Positions 7,913 to 15,609 of a stretch of 58,380 bases of DNA are shown piece by piece. Position 1 is the first letter of the stretch. Every line of letters begins with the position of its first letter. Source of the DNA: Candidatus Falkowbacteria bacterium RIFOXYD12_FULL_34_57 (lineage in GTDB: Bacteria; Patescibacteriota; Patescibacteriia; Patescibacteriales; UBA12075); NCBI GenBank assembly GCA_001780285.1, contig MFGN01000003.1:1-58380 (forward strand), in the 5' to 3' direction. Position numbers and translations under genes: made by a program. The notes beneath the pieces are model-generated. The model was not told the DNA's origin. It was given only the letters and a program-made list of their open reading frames with translations, and did not search any database.

Positions 7913-8797
7913 ATGATTATTCCAATGGGACAAGCTGACAAAATTTTAATATTAGGCGCGCGAGGTAATTTAGGCGGGCAATTGATGCGTGTTTTAGGAA
8001 ATAATTATCGTTTAATTTGCTGGGATCATGAGGATTTGGATATTACCAATAGAAATGAGGTTAATAAAAAAATTTACGAAGTTAAGCCCAATATTATTAT
8101 TAATACGGCTGCCTATAATGCGGTTGATAAATGTGAAGAAGTGCCAGAGGAATATCAAAAAGCTAAACTTTTGAACGGCGATGCAGTCGGTTTCATTGCC
8201 GATGCCGCTCTTTCTGTAAATTCATTATTTATTCATTATTCTACGGATTATGTGTTTGCGGGAGACAAACAAACTGGATACGCAGAAAAAGACGAACCTC
8301 ATCCAATTAGTAAATATGGAGAAACCAAGCTTTTAGGGGAACGCGAACTAGAACTTAGGGCTAGAAACAGTTTAAAATATTATTTAATTAGAACCTCAAA
8401 ACTTTTTGGACCAAAGGGAGAGAGTGATATGGCCAAACCTAATTTTTTTGATATTATGTTAAAAAAATCCGAAACCGTTGATAGATTAGACATTGTAAAT
8501 GAGGAAGTAAGCGCATTTACTTATACTTTTGACCTGGCTTGCGCCACTAAGGAATTAATTGAAGCAAAGCACAAATTTGGCATTTATCATATCACTAATA
8601 ATGGTGTATATACCTGGTTTGAGGCAGCACAAGAATTATTTAAATTATTAAAAAAAGATATTATTTTAAATCCGATTGCCAGCGCTAATTATCCGCGGCC
8701 CGCTAAAAGACCAGTTTTTTCAATACTTTTGAATACAAAATTAAAACCCCAAAGAAAATTCATAGAGGCATTAAGGGATTATGTAGAATTATTATGA
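7913..8797 (+). CDS. rmlD: dTDP-4-dehydrorhamnose reductase
   Basis: About 294 aa SDR enzyme for the last step to dTDP-L-rhamnose. The NAD(P)-binding GARGNLG is at residues 15-21. NTAAYNAVDKCE is the family segment after the fourth strand. HYSTDYVFAG is followed by the catalytic YGETK (Tyr135/Lys139). The start is uncertain: the ATG at 7913 is used, the ATG at 7925 would leave only a few residues before the Rossmann strand, and a TTG at 7904 is also open. It closes the rml block and ends with TGA. A tRNA follows after a promoter. Confidence 0.9.
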   Translation: MIIPMGQADKILILGARGNLGGQLMRVLGNNYRLICWDHEDLDITNRNEVNKKIYEVKPNIIINTAAYNAVDKCEEVPEEYQKAKLLNGDAVGFIADAALSVNSLFIHYSTDYVFAGDKQTGYAEKDEPHPISKYGETKLLGERELELRARNSLKYYLIRTSKLFGPKGESDMAKPNFFDIMLKKSETVDRLDIVNEEVSAFTYTFDLACATKELIEAKHKFGIYHITNNGVYTWFEAAQELFKLLKKDIILNPIASANYPRPAKRPVFSILLNTKLKPQRKFIEALRDYVELL

Positions 8798-8860
8798 ATT
8801 TGTAGTTTTTACCACTTTAAAAGTATTTTTTTTATTTAATTTTAGCAAATATTAACAATA

Positions 8861-8889
8861 TTGACACTTTAAGGCTTATTTTGTAGTAT
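8861..8889 (+). promoter_or_regulatory. Sigma70-type promoter of the tRNA gene
   Basis: TTGACA (8861-8866), a 17-base spacer and TAGTAT (8884-8889). The expected start is about ten bases before the mature tRNA 5' end at 8899. The perfect -35 and correct spacing support the call. Confidence 0.7.
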
Positions 8890-8898
8890 ATGAATATT

Positions 8899-8972
8899 GC
8901 CACCCTAGCTCAGCTGGTTAGAGCAACTGTTTTGTAAACAGTAGGTCGTCGGTTCGAATCCGACGGGTGGCT
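8899..8972 (+). tRNA. tRNA-Thr (anticodon UGU)
   Basis: The cloverleaf can be drawn directly. Acceptor arms GCCACCC / GGGTGGC, D-arm GCTC/GAGC, anticodon stem ACTGT/ACAGT with loop TTTGTAA (anticodon TGT, reading ACA), T-arm GTCGG-TTCGAAT-CCGAC and discriminator T. The 3' CCA is not encoded, so maturation needs the CCA-adding enzyme found at 49.5-51.0 kb. It is a single gene flanked by its own promoter and a small terminator, with no integration remnants beside it. Confidence 0.96.
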
Positions 8973-8980
8973 CATTTAAA

Positions 8981-9007
8981 AAATTTGCTTGTCAGCAAGT
9001 TTTTTTA
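8981..9007 (+). terminator. Intrinsic terminator after tRNA-Thr
   Basis: A short hairpin TTGCT-TGTC-AGCAA is followed directly by a run of T (from 9000). It lies about ten bases after the tRNA and ends its transcript before mtaB. Confidence 0.6.
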
Positions 9008-9065
9008 GTATAAAGTATTAAGTAGGAGGTAGTGCATAGTATTTTGATTTATTATGAATTAATTT

Positions 9066-10319
9066 ATGAAATATAAAATTTATACACTAGGGTGCAAGGT
9101 AAATCAATATGATTCTTGTATGTTATCCCGTAAATTATCTTTGAATGGATTCAGAGAAGCATCTAAGGATACTGATATTATTATTGTGAATACTTGCGCG
9201 GTTACTAAAATTGCCATAGAAAAATGTAAAAAAATATTTGCAATCGCCCGTAAAGAAAACCCGAAAGCAAAGTCGGTGATTATGGGCTGTTGTTCCAAAA
9301 TTTATAAAGAAAATCTGACAGATTTAAATTATGATATGCTTTGGGGGGTGGGGGAGTTTGATGAATTGTTGGAAAAAATAAAGAAATTAACGGATTTTGA
9401 ACAAAAAAAATCAAATTCTTTGTCTAAAAAAGAAGATTCTCAAATACCACAACTCAAATCGCGATACTTTATTAAGATACAAGATGGTTGCGAGCAACTT
9501 TGCTCTTATTGTATAGTGCCTTATACCAGGGGAAAATTGAAAAGCAGGAGTGCGCTGGAGGTAGTAGAGGAAGTTGAAAAAAGTGTTAAAAATGGATATA
9601 GAGAAATAGTTTTGAGCGGTATTCATTTAGGTCTTTATGGTGCGGAAATTTCCAGTATGCGATTATCCGAATTAATAAAAATGCTTTTAAGGGTCATTGC
9701 GGACAGCAGAATTCGTTTAAGTTCTATAGAGATTAGCGAAGTAAATGATGATATTATTAATTTATTGGCCCACGATAGGCGCGAAGGAGAATCTTATTTG
9801 TGTCGGCATTTGCATCTTCCCCTGCAGTCCGGATCAAATAAAATTCTAAAACTTATGAATAGGCCGTACACCAAAGAAGATTTTATAAAAAAAATAAAGA
9901 AAATCAGAAAAACAATAGGCGATATTGCCCTGACTACTGATGTGATTGTTGGTTTTCCAGGAGAGACTGATGATGATTTTAAAGAAACATATCGACTTTT
10001 AAAAACTTTAAAATTTAGTAAAATTCATGTTTTTCCATTTTCAGCACACAAACTTACTCCGGCATCAAAAATGAAAAATCAAATAGGGGGGGATATAAAG
10101 AAAAAAAGGGCAAAAATCTTGCGGGACTTGAGTGTTAAACAAGAAAAAGAATTTAAAAATAATTTCCGCGGTCAAATTTTGGATTTAGTAGTGGAGAACA
10201 ATGGGGAAGATAAATTTTTGGGGAAAAGTGAATATTATTTTAATGTTTTATTTTCAAAAAATCAAATATACGGGGATGGAAAGGTAAGAGAGAAAGAGAT
10301 AATAAAGGTAAAAATTTAA
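9066..10319 (+). CDS. mtaB: tRNA (N6-threonylcarbamoyladenosine-A37) methylthiotransferase
   Basis: Radical-SAM methylthiotransferase that converts t6A37 to ms2t6A in tRNAs reading ANN codons. The N-terminal UPF0004 domain has Cys10 (TLGCKVNQ), Cys44 (NTCAVT) and Cys75 (GCC). The radical-SAM cluster is DGCEQLCSYC, with Cys142, Cys146 and Cys149. GCKVNQ and SGIHLGLYG favour MtaB over MiaB. The C-terminal TRAM-like domain is short. The length, 417 aa, is normal. It lies downstream of a tRNA-Thr, itself an ANN reader and a plausible substrate. It ends at a strong bidirectional terminator shared with the convergent prkA operon. Confidence 0.9.
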   Translation: MKYKIYTLGCKVNQYDSCMLSRKLSLNGFREASKDTDIIIVNTCAVTKIAIEKCKKIFAIARKENPKAKSVIMGCCSKIYKENLTDLNYDMLWGVGEFDELLEKIKKLTDFEQKKSNSLSKKEDSQIPQLKSRYFIKIQDGCEQLCSYCIVPYTRGKLKSRSALEVVEEVEKSVKNGYREIVLSGIHLGLYGAEISSMRLSELIKMLLRVIADSRIRLSSIEISEVNDDIINLLAHDRREGESYLCRHLHLPLQSGSNKILKLMNRPYTKEDFIKKIKKIRKTIGDIALTTDVIVGFPGETDDDFKETYRLLKTLKFSKIHVFPFSAHKLTPASKMKNQIGGDIKKKRAKILRDLSVKQEKEFKNNFRGQILDLVVENNGEDKFLGKSEYYFNVLFSKNQIYGDGKVREKEIIKVKI

Positions 10320-10330
10320 TTTTAAAAAAG

Positions 10331-10360
10331 AAGCCGTCTTTTATAAGACGGCTTTTGTAT
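10331..10360. terminator. Bidirectional intrinsic terminator between mtaB and the prkA operon
   Basis: AAGCCGTCTT (10331-10340), a four-base loop, then AAGACGGCTT (10345-10354), a perfect 10-bp stem. T-rich sequence follows on the plus strand and a T6 run follows on the minus strand. It can end both convergent transcription units. Confidence 0.92.
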
Positions 10361-10361
10361 T

Positions 10362-12572
10362 TTAAGCATTAAATAATTCATTATCCAGGGCATAAAGCGA
10401 TACACTTATTGCCCCTTCCTCTGTGTACCCGTATTTTTCTTGCAAATTTTTTATAAGCAATTTTACGCTATATTTTATTTTTTGATCGTAAGTCTCAAAC
10501 TTAGTGTCATTAAAATTGGCGATGGCATTTCTAAAATTTTCACTATCCTTTAGTGATGTAATAGATGTATCTTTTAGTTTGGAGATATAATTATTTTTTA
10601 GCGACAGAAAAAGATCCGCCTCCCCAATGCTTTTTTCTTCAATATTTATTTCTTGAAGTGTTTTTTGAACATATTTTTTTTGAATCGCTCTCCTGATTTT
10701 TTCATCTTTTTTTTCGAATAACTTTTTTTCAATAATATCAAAAAAATCTTCAGATGCTTTTATTTTTTCTCGAGTCCATGGACACACTTCTTCTGTGTCT
10801 ATTTCCATGTTGATGGCATAAAGATAATTCATAATATCTTTGTTTATCTGTTCCTCATTAAATTCATAAAGAGCCATTTTTATTTCTTCTGTGGTGGTGT
10901 AGTTATACATACTGAGCAGAGAGATGAAAAATTCTTTTTTTGGTATGGCTCTTAATGCTCTTTCTTTTTCTTCTTTGTCTTTTATGCTGTTTGCCAGTTC
11001 TGTTTTTTTTCTTTGAAGCTCAGCAAAAAAGAAATCAATATCTTCCATGGTTATTAATTTTTTAGATCCCCGGTGCTTGTTCATCAATTCTTTAAAGAGT
11101 TTTATTGAATCTCTCCCAGAAAGACCGAAATGACCGTCTTTTTCAGCTTCTTTCATAATCATTCGTCTTGTATCGGCTGTTAATTTTTTTCTATCTTCTT
11201 CCGATAACCAGGATGGTATTTTTCCACGATAAAGATCCATTTTAATTAAGAGCCCGTTTCCGTCTGTATATTTTTTATACTTTCCAATATCCCCCAGCCA
11301 TGTTTTTATCGCCTTGGAATCTTGATCCAATCTGGTAGAGACAATCATTTTGACAAAGTTTTTTAAAACCCTTGGCAGGAAATGCCTTCCAATATCGTGG
11401 CCAAATGCTTTTTCCAATATCTTTATTTCTACCGGAACTTCAGTAACATAAGTAACATCCAAATATTCTACCCTATCAGCAAAAGATTTTAAATCGCTGA
11501 TAGATTCCCAATCTTCCAAATTCATGATTACCAAAAGAAGAGAATTTACAGATTCTTCCTTGTGTCCAACTTTAAGTAGCGCCTCGCTTACAATATTGTG
11601 CAGTTTTCGCATTCGCTGCACATTATTATCCTTAATATCTGTTAAGACATATATCCCGTTATTGGTTTTGGCAAATGGAGAATAGGTGTATTGAACCTTG
11701 TTGCTGTCTTCAAAGAAATCAGTAATGATTTTCTGCAGCGGTTCATTGTCTAGTGTAAATTGTTTTATGGGCTCATCACCGGGTCCAAAAACAGTAATTC
11801 CGTTTCCAACCCTTCTATTAAATTTATTTTCTCGAACATTTATTCTTTTAAAAACTTCTTCAACGGAACCGAATTTTTTGGATAATTCATGAAAAAATGA
11901 TTCGCAAATTGCACATGGTTTGTATGAGAATATCCATTCGTACTCTTTGTTGTTAGCAATCTCGTGTTTGTCCTCGTTGTTTTCAAGAAGTCCGTCAAGA
12001 AATTCAGCTCGATGCTCTATCGGAATAATCATTATCGGGTGGTCGTGCGACGGGCAATGAATTTCTGAATAATCTTTTCCGTTATCATCCCCGGCACAAA
12101 CATCTTTTTCTTTTTTGGGAATACGCCAAACTATTTCATATGTTTTTCCCTCCGGTGAATTGGTATATTCGGTAATAAATTTTAACAGGTCGTCCATAAA
12201 TGTGCTTTTACCGCACCCCGGGGGACCTCTAAAAATATAAATTTTATTCTGAGTTGCTCCGATTTTCATCCCTTCTATCTTCTGTATAAATCTGTTAGCA
12301 AATAAGGTGTCGGGCATGAAAGTGTCAAAGATTTTAGAACAATCAATTTGATTAAAATTAATTGATTCCGGATCGTTATCCACCTCCTTCTTAACAGCGG
12401 ATACTATTCCGTCAGAAACAATCTGTTTTATGCATCTTAAGTATTTTTTAGGATTTTCTCTTACAAATTCAAAATATTTCTCCAGGGTAAGTATTTCATC
12501 TATTTTCGAGGAGGAATCTTTTGCAACTCGTGACAATACTTCATTTACGCTTTTCATGTCAATATTAGTCAT
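10362..12572 (-). CDS. prkA: PrkA family AAA+ protein 1 (divergent, with Cys/His metal-site motif)
   Basis: 736 aa. PrkA proteins have an AAA+ core and are described as a Ser/Thr kinase or an ATP-dependent protease. Walker A GPPGCGKST is at 116-124. HCPSHDHP (172-179) sits where the usual PrkA 'SPVYESPL' motif is expected. With Cys220-Ala-Ile-Cys223 it gives a possible zinc or redox site. The 'NNGIYVLTDI' and 'ADRVEYLDVTYVTEVPVEIKI' regions (about 304-384) match the PrkA sensor region. The C-terminal third is long and charged. It is the last gene of the operon, with AGGAGG five bases before the ATG. It is clearly paralogous to the first gene but far diverged, so the two probably have distinct roles in one complex (inference). 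Confidence 0.82.
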   Translation of the reverse strand: MTNIDMKSVNEVLSRVAKDSSSKIDEILTLEKYFEFVRENPKKYLRCIKQIVSDGIVSAVKKEVDNDPESINFNQIDCSKIFDTFMPDTLFANRFIQKIEGMKIGATQNKIYIFRGPPGCGKSTFMDDLLKFITEYTNSPEGKTYEIVWRIPKKEKDVCAGDDNGKDYSEIHCPSHDHPIMIIPIEHRAEFLDGLLENNEDKHEIANNKEYEWIFSYKPCAICESFFHELSKKFGSVEEVFKRINVRENKFNRRVGNGITVFGPGDEPIKQFTLDNEPLQKIITDFFEDSNKVQYTYSPFAKTNNGIYVLTDIKDNNVQRMRKLHNIVSEALLKVGHKEESVNSLLLVIMNLEDWESISDLKSFADRVEYLDVTYVTEVPVEIKILEKAFGHDIGRHFLPRVLKNFVKMIVSTRLDQDSKAIKTWLGDIGKYKKYTDGNGLLIKMDLYRGKIPSWLSEEDRKKLTADTRRMIMKEAEKDGHFGLSGRDSIKLFKELMNKHRGSKKLITMEDIDFFFAELQRKKTELANSIKDKEEKERALRAIPKKEFFISLLSMYNYTTTEEIKMALYEFNEEQINKDIMNYLYAINMEIDTEEVCPWTREKIKASEDFFDIIEKKLFEKKDEKIRRAIQKKYVQKTLQEINIEEKSIGEADLFLSLKNNYISKLKDTSITSLKDSENFRNAIANFNDTKFETYDQKIKYSVKLLIKNLQEKYGYTEEGAISVSLYALDNELFNA

Positions 12573-12581
12573 TTTTGCCTC

Positions 12582-14216
12582 CTAATTTTTCACTCTTCTG
12601 GCAAGCTTGCCGTTTTTCATAAGATATAATACTCGTATCGGTTTATATTTTATGGGGGAAGTGGGATCATATTGGTTTTTAGTTACAGAGTTCTGGTCAA
12701 CCTCAAATTCGGTTGTCTCCAACGCTACCGGCTGTCCCCATAAAAATTCTGTTCCCCTTAACACCCCATCAATATAGGGGGTGTGCAAAGGTTTTCCTTC
12801 AAACATATGCTCAATATACAGGGTACCATCCTTTTTTTGCCCCACTTCTATGTGGGGCGGATGATAAAGACCGTCAATTACCATTTTGCGATAATCTTCT
12901 CCCTTTTTACTTTTTATATAATAAATCCAGCTTCTTCTCTCTTCGTTGAACACTTTATCTGTTATCCAAAGCTTATTTTGTCGGACAAAATCCTGAAAAT
13001 TTTCTTTGGAAAGAAAGTTTAAAAGCATGAAGTCATTAAAATTTTCTCTGATATGAAAAATAAAACTGCGTCCCATTCCTGTTTTTTTGTCATATTTCAT
13101 TCTCTCTTTAGTATCAAGAGTGCGATCAAATTCTTTTGAAAGCTTACCCTTATTAGCCAGGTCCTCAATAAAACAAATTAATTTATATCCTAGCGCATAA
13201 GGATTAAGCCCAACTTTTGGCATGGTCATTACGCCCGAATTTACCCTGCTATAAATTACCTCGTTGGTAGAAAGCATGGGATCTTTTTCAAATAATTCTT
13301 GGTGCCAATAACTTGCCCAGCCCTCATTTATGATTTTGGTTCTGATTTGCGGCTGAAAATAGAGCGATGTTCTGCGCACTATTTCCATTACTTCTTTCAT
13401 CCATCCGTTTTCTTCTTTTTTTAAGAAATCAGAATGATTCATGATAAAAGAAATAATATCCAAATCTTCATTGCCCTTGTATTCTTTTTTATATTTCTTA
13501 TAAAACTCTTCAAACTCAGGAAACTCACTTTTAATATCGTGAAAAAATTCTTTGTTTCCCCGTTTTTCTCCAAAAGTTTTAATCTTTTCATTATATTTAT
13601 TGGTGAATTCTATCCATTTTTGAGAATTTGAATTTTCTCGTAAAAATTGTCCAAAAAAGAAATCTAGTTTGGATTGTGCCTGCGGTTCATTTTCCTTGTT
13701 CATTTCTTTGTAATATCCAACCAAATTATCCAAAGCACGAATAAATTCAATGACATAATCTACATATCTTTTTTTCTCGCCTAATTGGCGCCTAATTCTG
13801 TCAATAACAATTTTATCAGAATTGGCAATAGCCATGAAATCATCATCCCATGTATGCTTGAAAAAGACATTGTTTTGAAAAAAATCAATGTGTCCAAGTA
13901 CGTGGTAGAATATCATGACATTCAACCAATCTGGATTATTGTCATTGTAAAAGGATACTGCCGGACGAGTATTAATTACGGTTTCATACGGATTAGAGGG
14001 GTAATGTTTATACATCTCTTGTTCCTGATTTACCCTTATCCCATGAACCCAATAATCATACATAGTCGGAATCATTATTTTTGGCGACAATCTTAAAATA
14101 TTCTGATTTGTAACTATATACTCCAGAGTTTCATTGTCAAATTTCAAACCAGAGCTCCGTGCCTTTATTTTGCAACCTTCCATTAGGACTTTTGCTTCTT
14201 GATTAATTAATTCCAT
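12582..14216 (-). CDS. spoVR: SpoVR family protein
   Basis: 544 aa. The family is needed for spore cortex in Bacillus, but it occurs widely in non-sporulating bacteria next to prkA and DUF444 genes; its biochemical activity is unknown. Diagnostic segments are the N-terminal 'PYETVINTRP' (76-85) and 'YHVLGHIDFFQNN' (104-116, His105/His109). 'NEGWASYWHQ' (297-306), with Glu298 and His305, is the most conserved block. The conserved Glu and His residues could bind a metal. AAGGAG lies eight bases before the ATG, inside the end of the DUF444 gene, and only three bases separate the two genes, so translation is probably coupled. There is no sign of sporulation genes here, so a stress or stationary-phase role is more likely. 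Confidence 0.92.
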   Translation of the reverse strand: MELINQEAKVLMEGCKIKARSSGLKFDNETLEYIVTNQNILRLSPKIMIPTMYDYWVHGIRVNQEQEMYKHYPSNPYETVINTRPAVSFYNDNNPDWLNVMIFYHVLGHIDFFQNNVFFKHTWDDDFMAIANSDKIVIDRIRRQLGEKKRYVDYVIEFIRALDNLVGYYKEMNKENEPQAQSKLDFFFGQFLRENSNSQKWIEFTNKYNEKIKTFGEKRGNKEFFHDIKSEFPEFEEFYKKYKKEYKGNEDLDIISFIMNHSDFLKKEENGWMKEVMEIVRRTSLYFQPQIRTKIINEGWASYWHQELFEKDPMLSTNEVIYSRVNSGVMTMPKVGLNPYALGYKLICFIEDLANKGKLSKEFDRTLDTKERMKYDKKTGMGRSFIFHIRENFNDFMLLNFLSKENFQDFVRQNKLWITDKVFNEERRSWIYYIKSKKGEDYRKMVIDGLYHPPHIEVGQKKDGTLYIEHMFEGKPLHTPYIDGVLRGTEFLWGQPVALETTEFEVDQNSVTKNQYDPTSPIKYKPIRVLYLMKNGKLARRVKN

Positions 14217-14219
14217 TTA

Positions 14220-15524
14220 TTATGCTCCTTTTATTGAAGTAAGTTTTTTTATACCCTCAATTAGCCGTGTATCTCCAAAGTCAGGATGGTTGATTACATC
14301 AAGTTTTAAGAGGTCGCTATGAGTTTCCAGTATTTTTGAGGCTTTCAAGTAAACTTCTACTTCGCTTGGTTTATTTGTTCCGTAATTTGGCCTCACAATA
14401 GTGATTCCTAACCGATTAACCGTTTCTGTCATTTTTTTAATTTCGGCAATGGTTTCTTGTCCATCTTTATCCCAATCATCGCCATCAGTGCCGTGAAAGA
14501 CATAAATATTATAGTCTCGCGCCAACTCTTCTTCCGCAATTATTTTGTTTACAAGTTTATAAGCTGAACATACCTTAGTTCCGCCGGCAACACGCGACCT
14601 ATAGTAGGTGTCAAAATTAGGCACTTCTTTGGCTTCGGTGTCGTGAAGAATAAAACGGCTTTTTACCCGTTCTTTATATTCAAACATCAGCCAAGAATAA
14701 AGCAAAAGATGTTGAGTAACTACCGCTTTAGTAAGTTCTCCACTCATTGATCCTGAATAGTCCCGCAAAAGAAAAACAATCGCCTGAGATTCAAACTCCC
14801 TCTCCGCTGACAAAACTCGATACACTAGATCATTTGGTGCGATAATAAAATTTTCTGGATCAACATTATTCTTGTCTATCTTGCCAAGTGCGTTGTTGGT
14901 TTTTACAATTTCTCTCATGGTCGCTTTTTTGTCTAAAAATTGTCCAGACCTTCTGTTTTTATCGGTCAAATCGTACACATACTTAGTGGTGGGCATTTTT
15001 TTAGCTTTTTCTGTTAGGTTGGGCAATTGAAATTCTTCGGATAATTTTTTTCCCAGATCATAAGCTTGGGTTTCAATACCATGATCGCCGCCTTCGCCGT
15101 CGCCAGCTTCACCCTCGCCCTCACCCTCTCCTTCTTCGTCTATGGATTTTTCTCCAATAACATCTCCTTCTTCTCCTTCTCCCTGCCCGGCTTCTCCATC
15201 TTCTGTTGGGTTAAATTCTCCGTGAACCAATTTTTCTTCTTGTACCACTGGAATCAAAATAACTTTTCCGCTGCGAGTGGGCAGTTTGCCAACTTTAATT
15301 TTTTTAAGAAAACCATCCTTAACTCTTTGCTCATCGCGTTCAAGAAGTTCTTCCATGGTTTCCACAGAGCTTGCAGAGTTTGAGCCAGAAGGAATAAGAT
15401 TTGACAAGAGTTTAAGATCGTTGGGTTTGTAGATTTGCTGATATATGCTATTTTTTTCTCCCGACAATCTCTTAGCCTCTGCGAGGCCCAGAATATCAGA
15501 ATTGGTCATGCAACTATTATTCAT
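14220..15524 (-). CDS. DUF444 (YeaH/YhbH, UPF0229) von Willebrand factor A-domain protein
   Basis: 434 aa. An N-terminal region of about 100 residues is followed by a very acidic Gly/Glu-rich linker (about 103-150). The C-terminal VWA-type domain carries the MIDAS motif DYSGSM (255-260), with later 'GGTKVCSAY' and 'FHGTDGDDW' segments giving the remaining metal-site Thr and Asp. DUF444 is the usual third partner of PrkA and SpoVR; VWA partners of AAA+ proteins often act as adaptors (known for MoxR-type systems, inferred here). GAGGTG lies four bases before the ATG. It is preceded by a GC-rich hairpin that separates it from the first prkA. Confidence 0.92.
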   Translation of the reverse strand: MNNSCMTNSDILGLAEAKRLSGEKNSIYQQIYKPNDLKLLSNLIPSGSNSASSVETMEELLERDEQRVKDGFLKKIKVGKLPTRSGKVILIPVVQEEKLVHGEFNPTEDGEAGQGEGEEGDVIGEKSIDEEGEGEGEGEAGDGEGGDHGIETQAYDLGKKLSEEFQLPNLTEKAKKMPTTKYVYDLTDKNRRSGQFLDKKATMREIVKTNNALGKIDKNNVDPENFIIAPNDLVYRVLSAEREFESQAIVFLLRDYSGSMSGELTKAVVTQHLLLYSWLMFEYKERVKSRFILHDTEAKEVPNFDTYYRSRVAGGTKVCSAYKLVNKIIAEEELARDYNIYVFHGTDGDDWDKDGQETIAEIKKMTETVNRLGITIVRPNYGTNKPSEVEVYLKASKILETHSDLLKLDVINHPDFGDTRLIEGIKKLTSIKGA

Positions 15525-15566
15525 TTTTCACCTCTTGAAATTTGTGGGTTTACAGTCTAGAGAAAA

Positions 15567-15591
15567 GGGCCGGATATTAAATCTCCGGCCC
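15567..15591 (-). terminator. GC-rich hairpin between prkA2 and the DUF444 gene (partial terminator or mRNA stabiliser)
   Basis: GGGCCGGA (15567-15574) pairs perfectly with TCCGGCCC (15584-15591). On the minus strand only TTTTC follows, so termination should be partial. Such an element inside an operon would leave more prkA2 mRNA than downstream mRNA, or protect its 3' end. The high GC content stands out in this AT-rich genome. Confidence 0.6.
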
Positions 15592-15609
15592 CTCTGAGCT
15601 TGTGCTTCT

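Noticed and set aside
8899-8972. tRNA gene as an integration site for a mobile element
   Set aside because: No repeat of the tRNA 3' end and no integrase are present downstream; mtaB follows directly.
12582-14216. Evidence for sporulation from the spoVR gene
   Set aside because: SpoVR is widespread in non-spore formers with prkA and DUF444, and no other sporulation gene is present.
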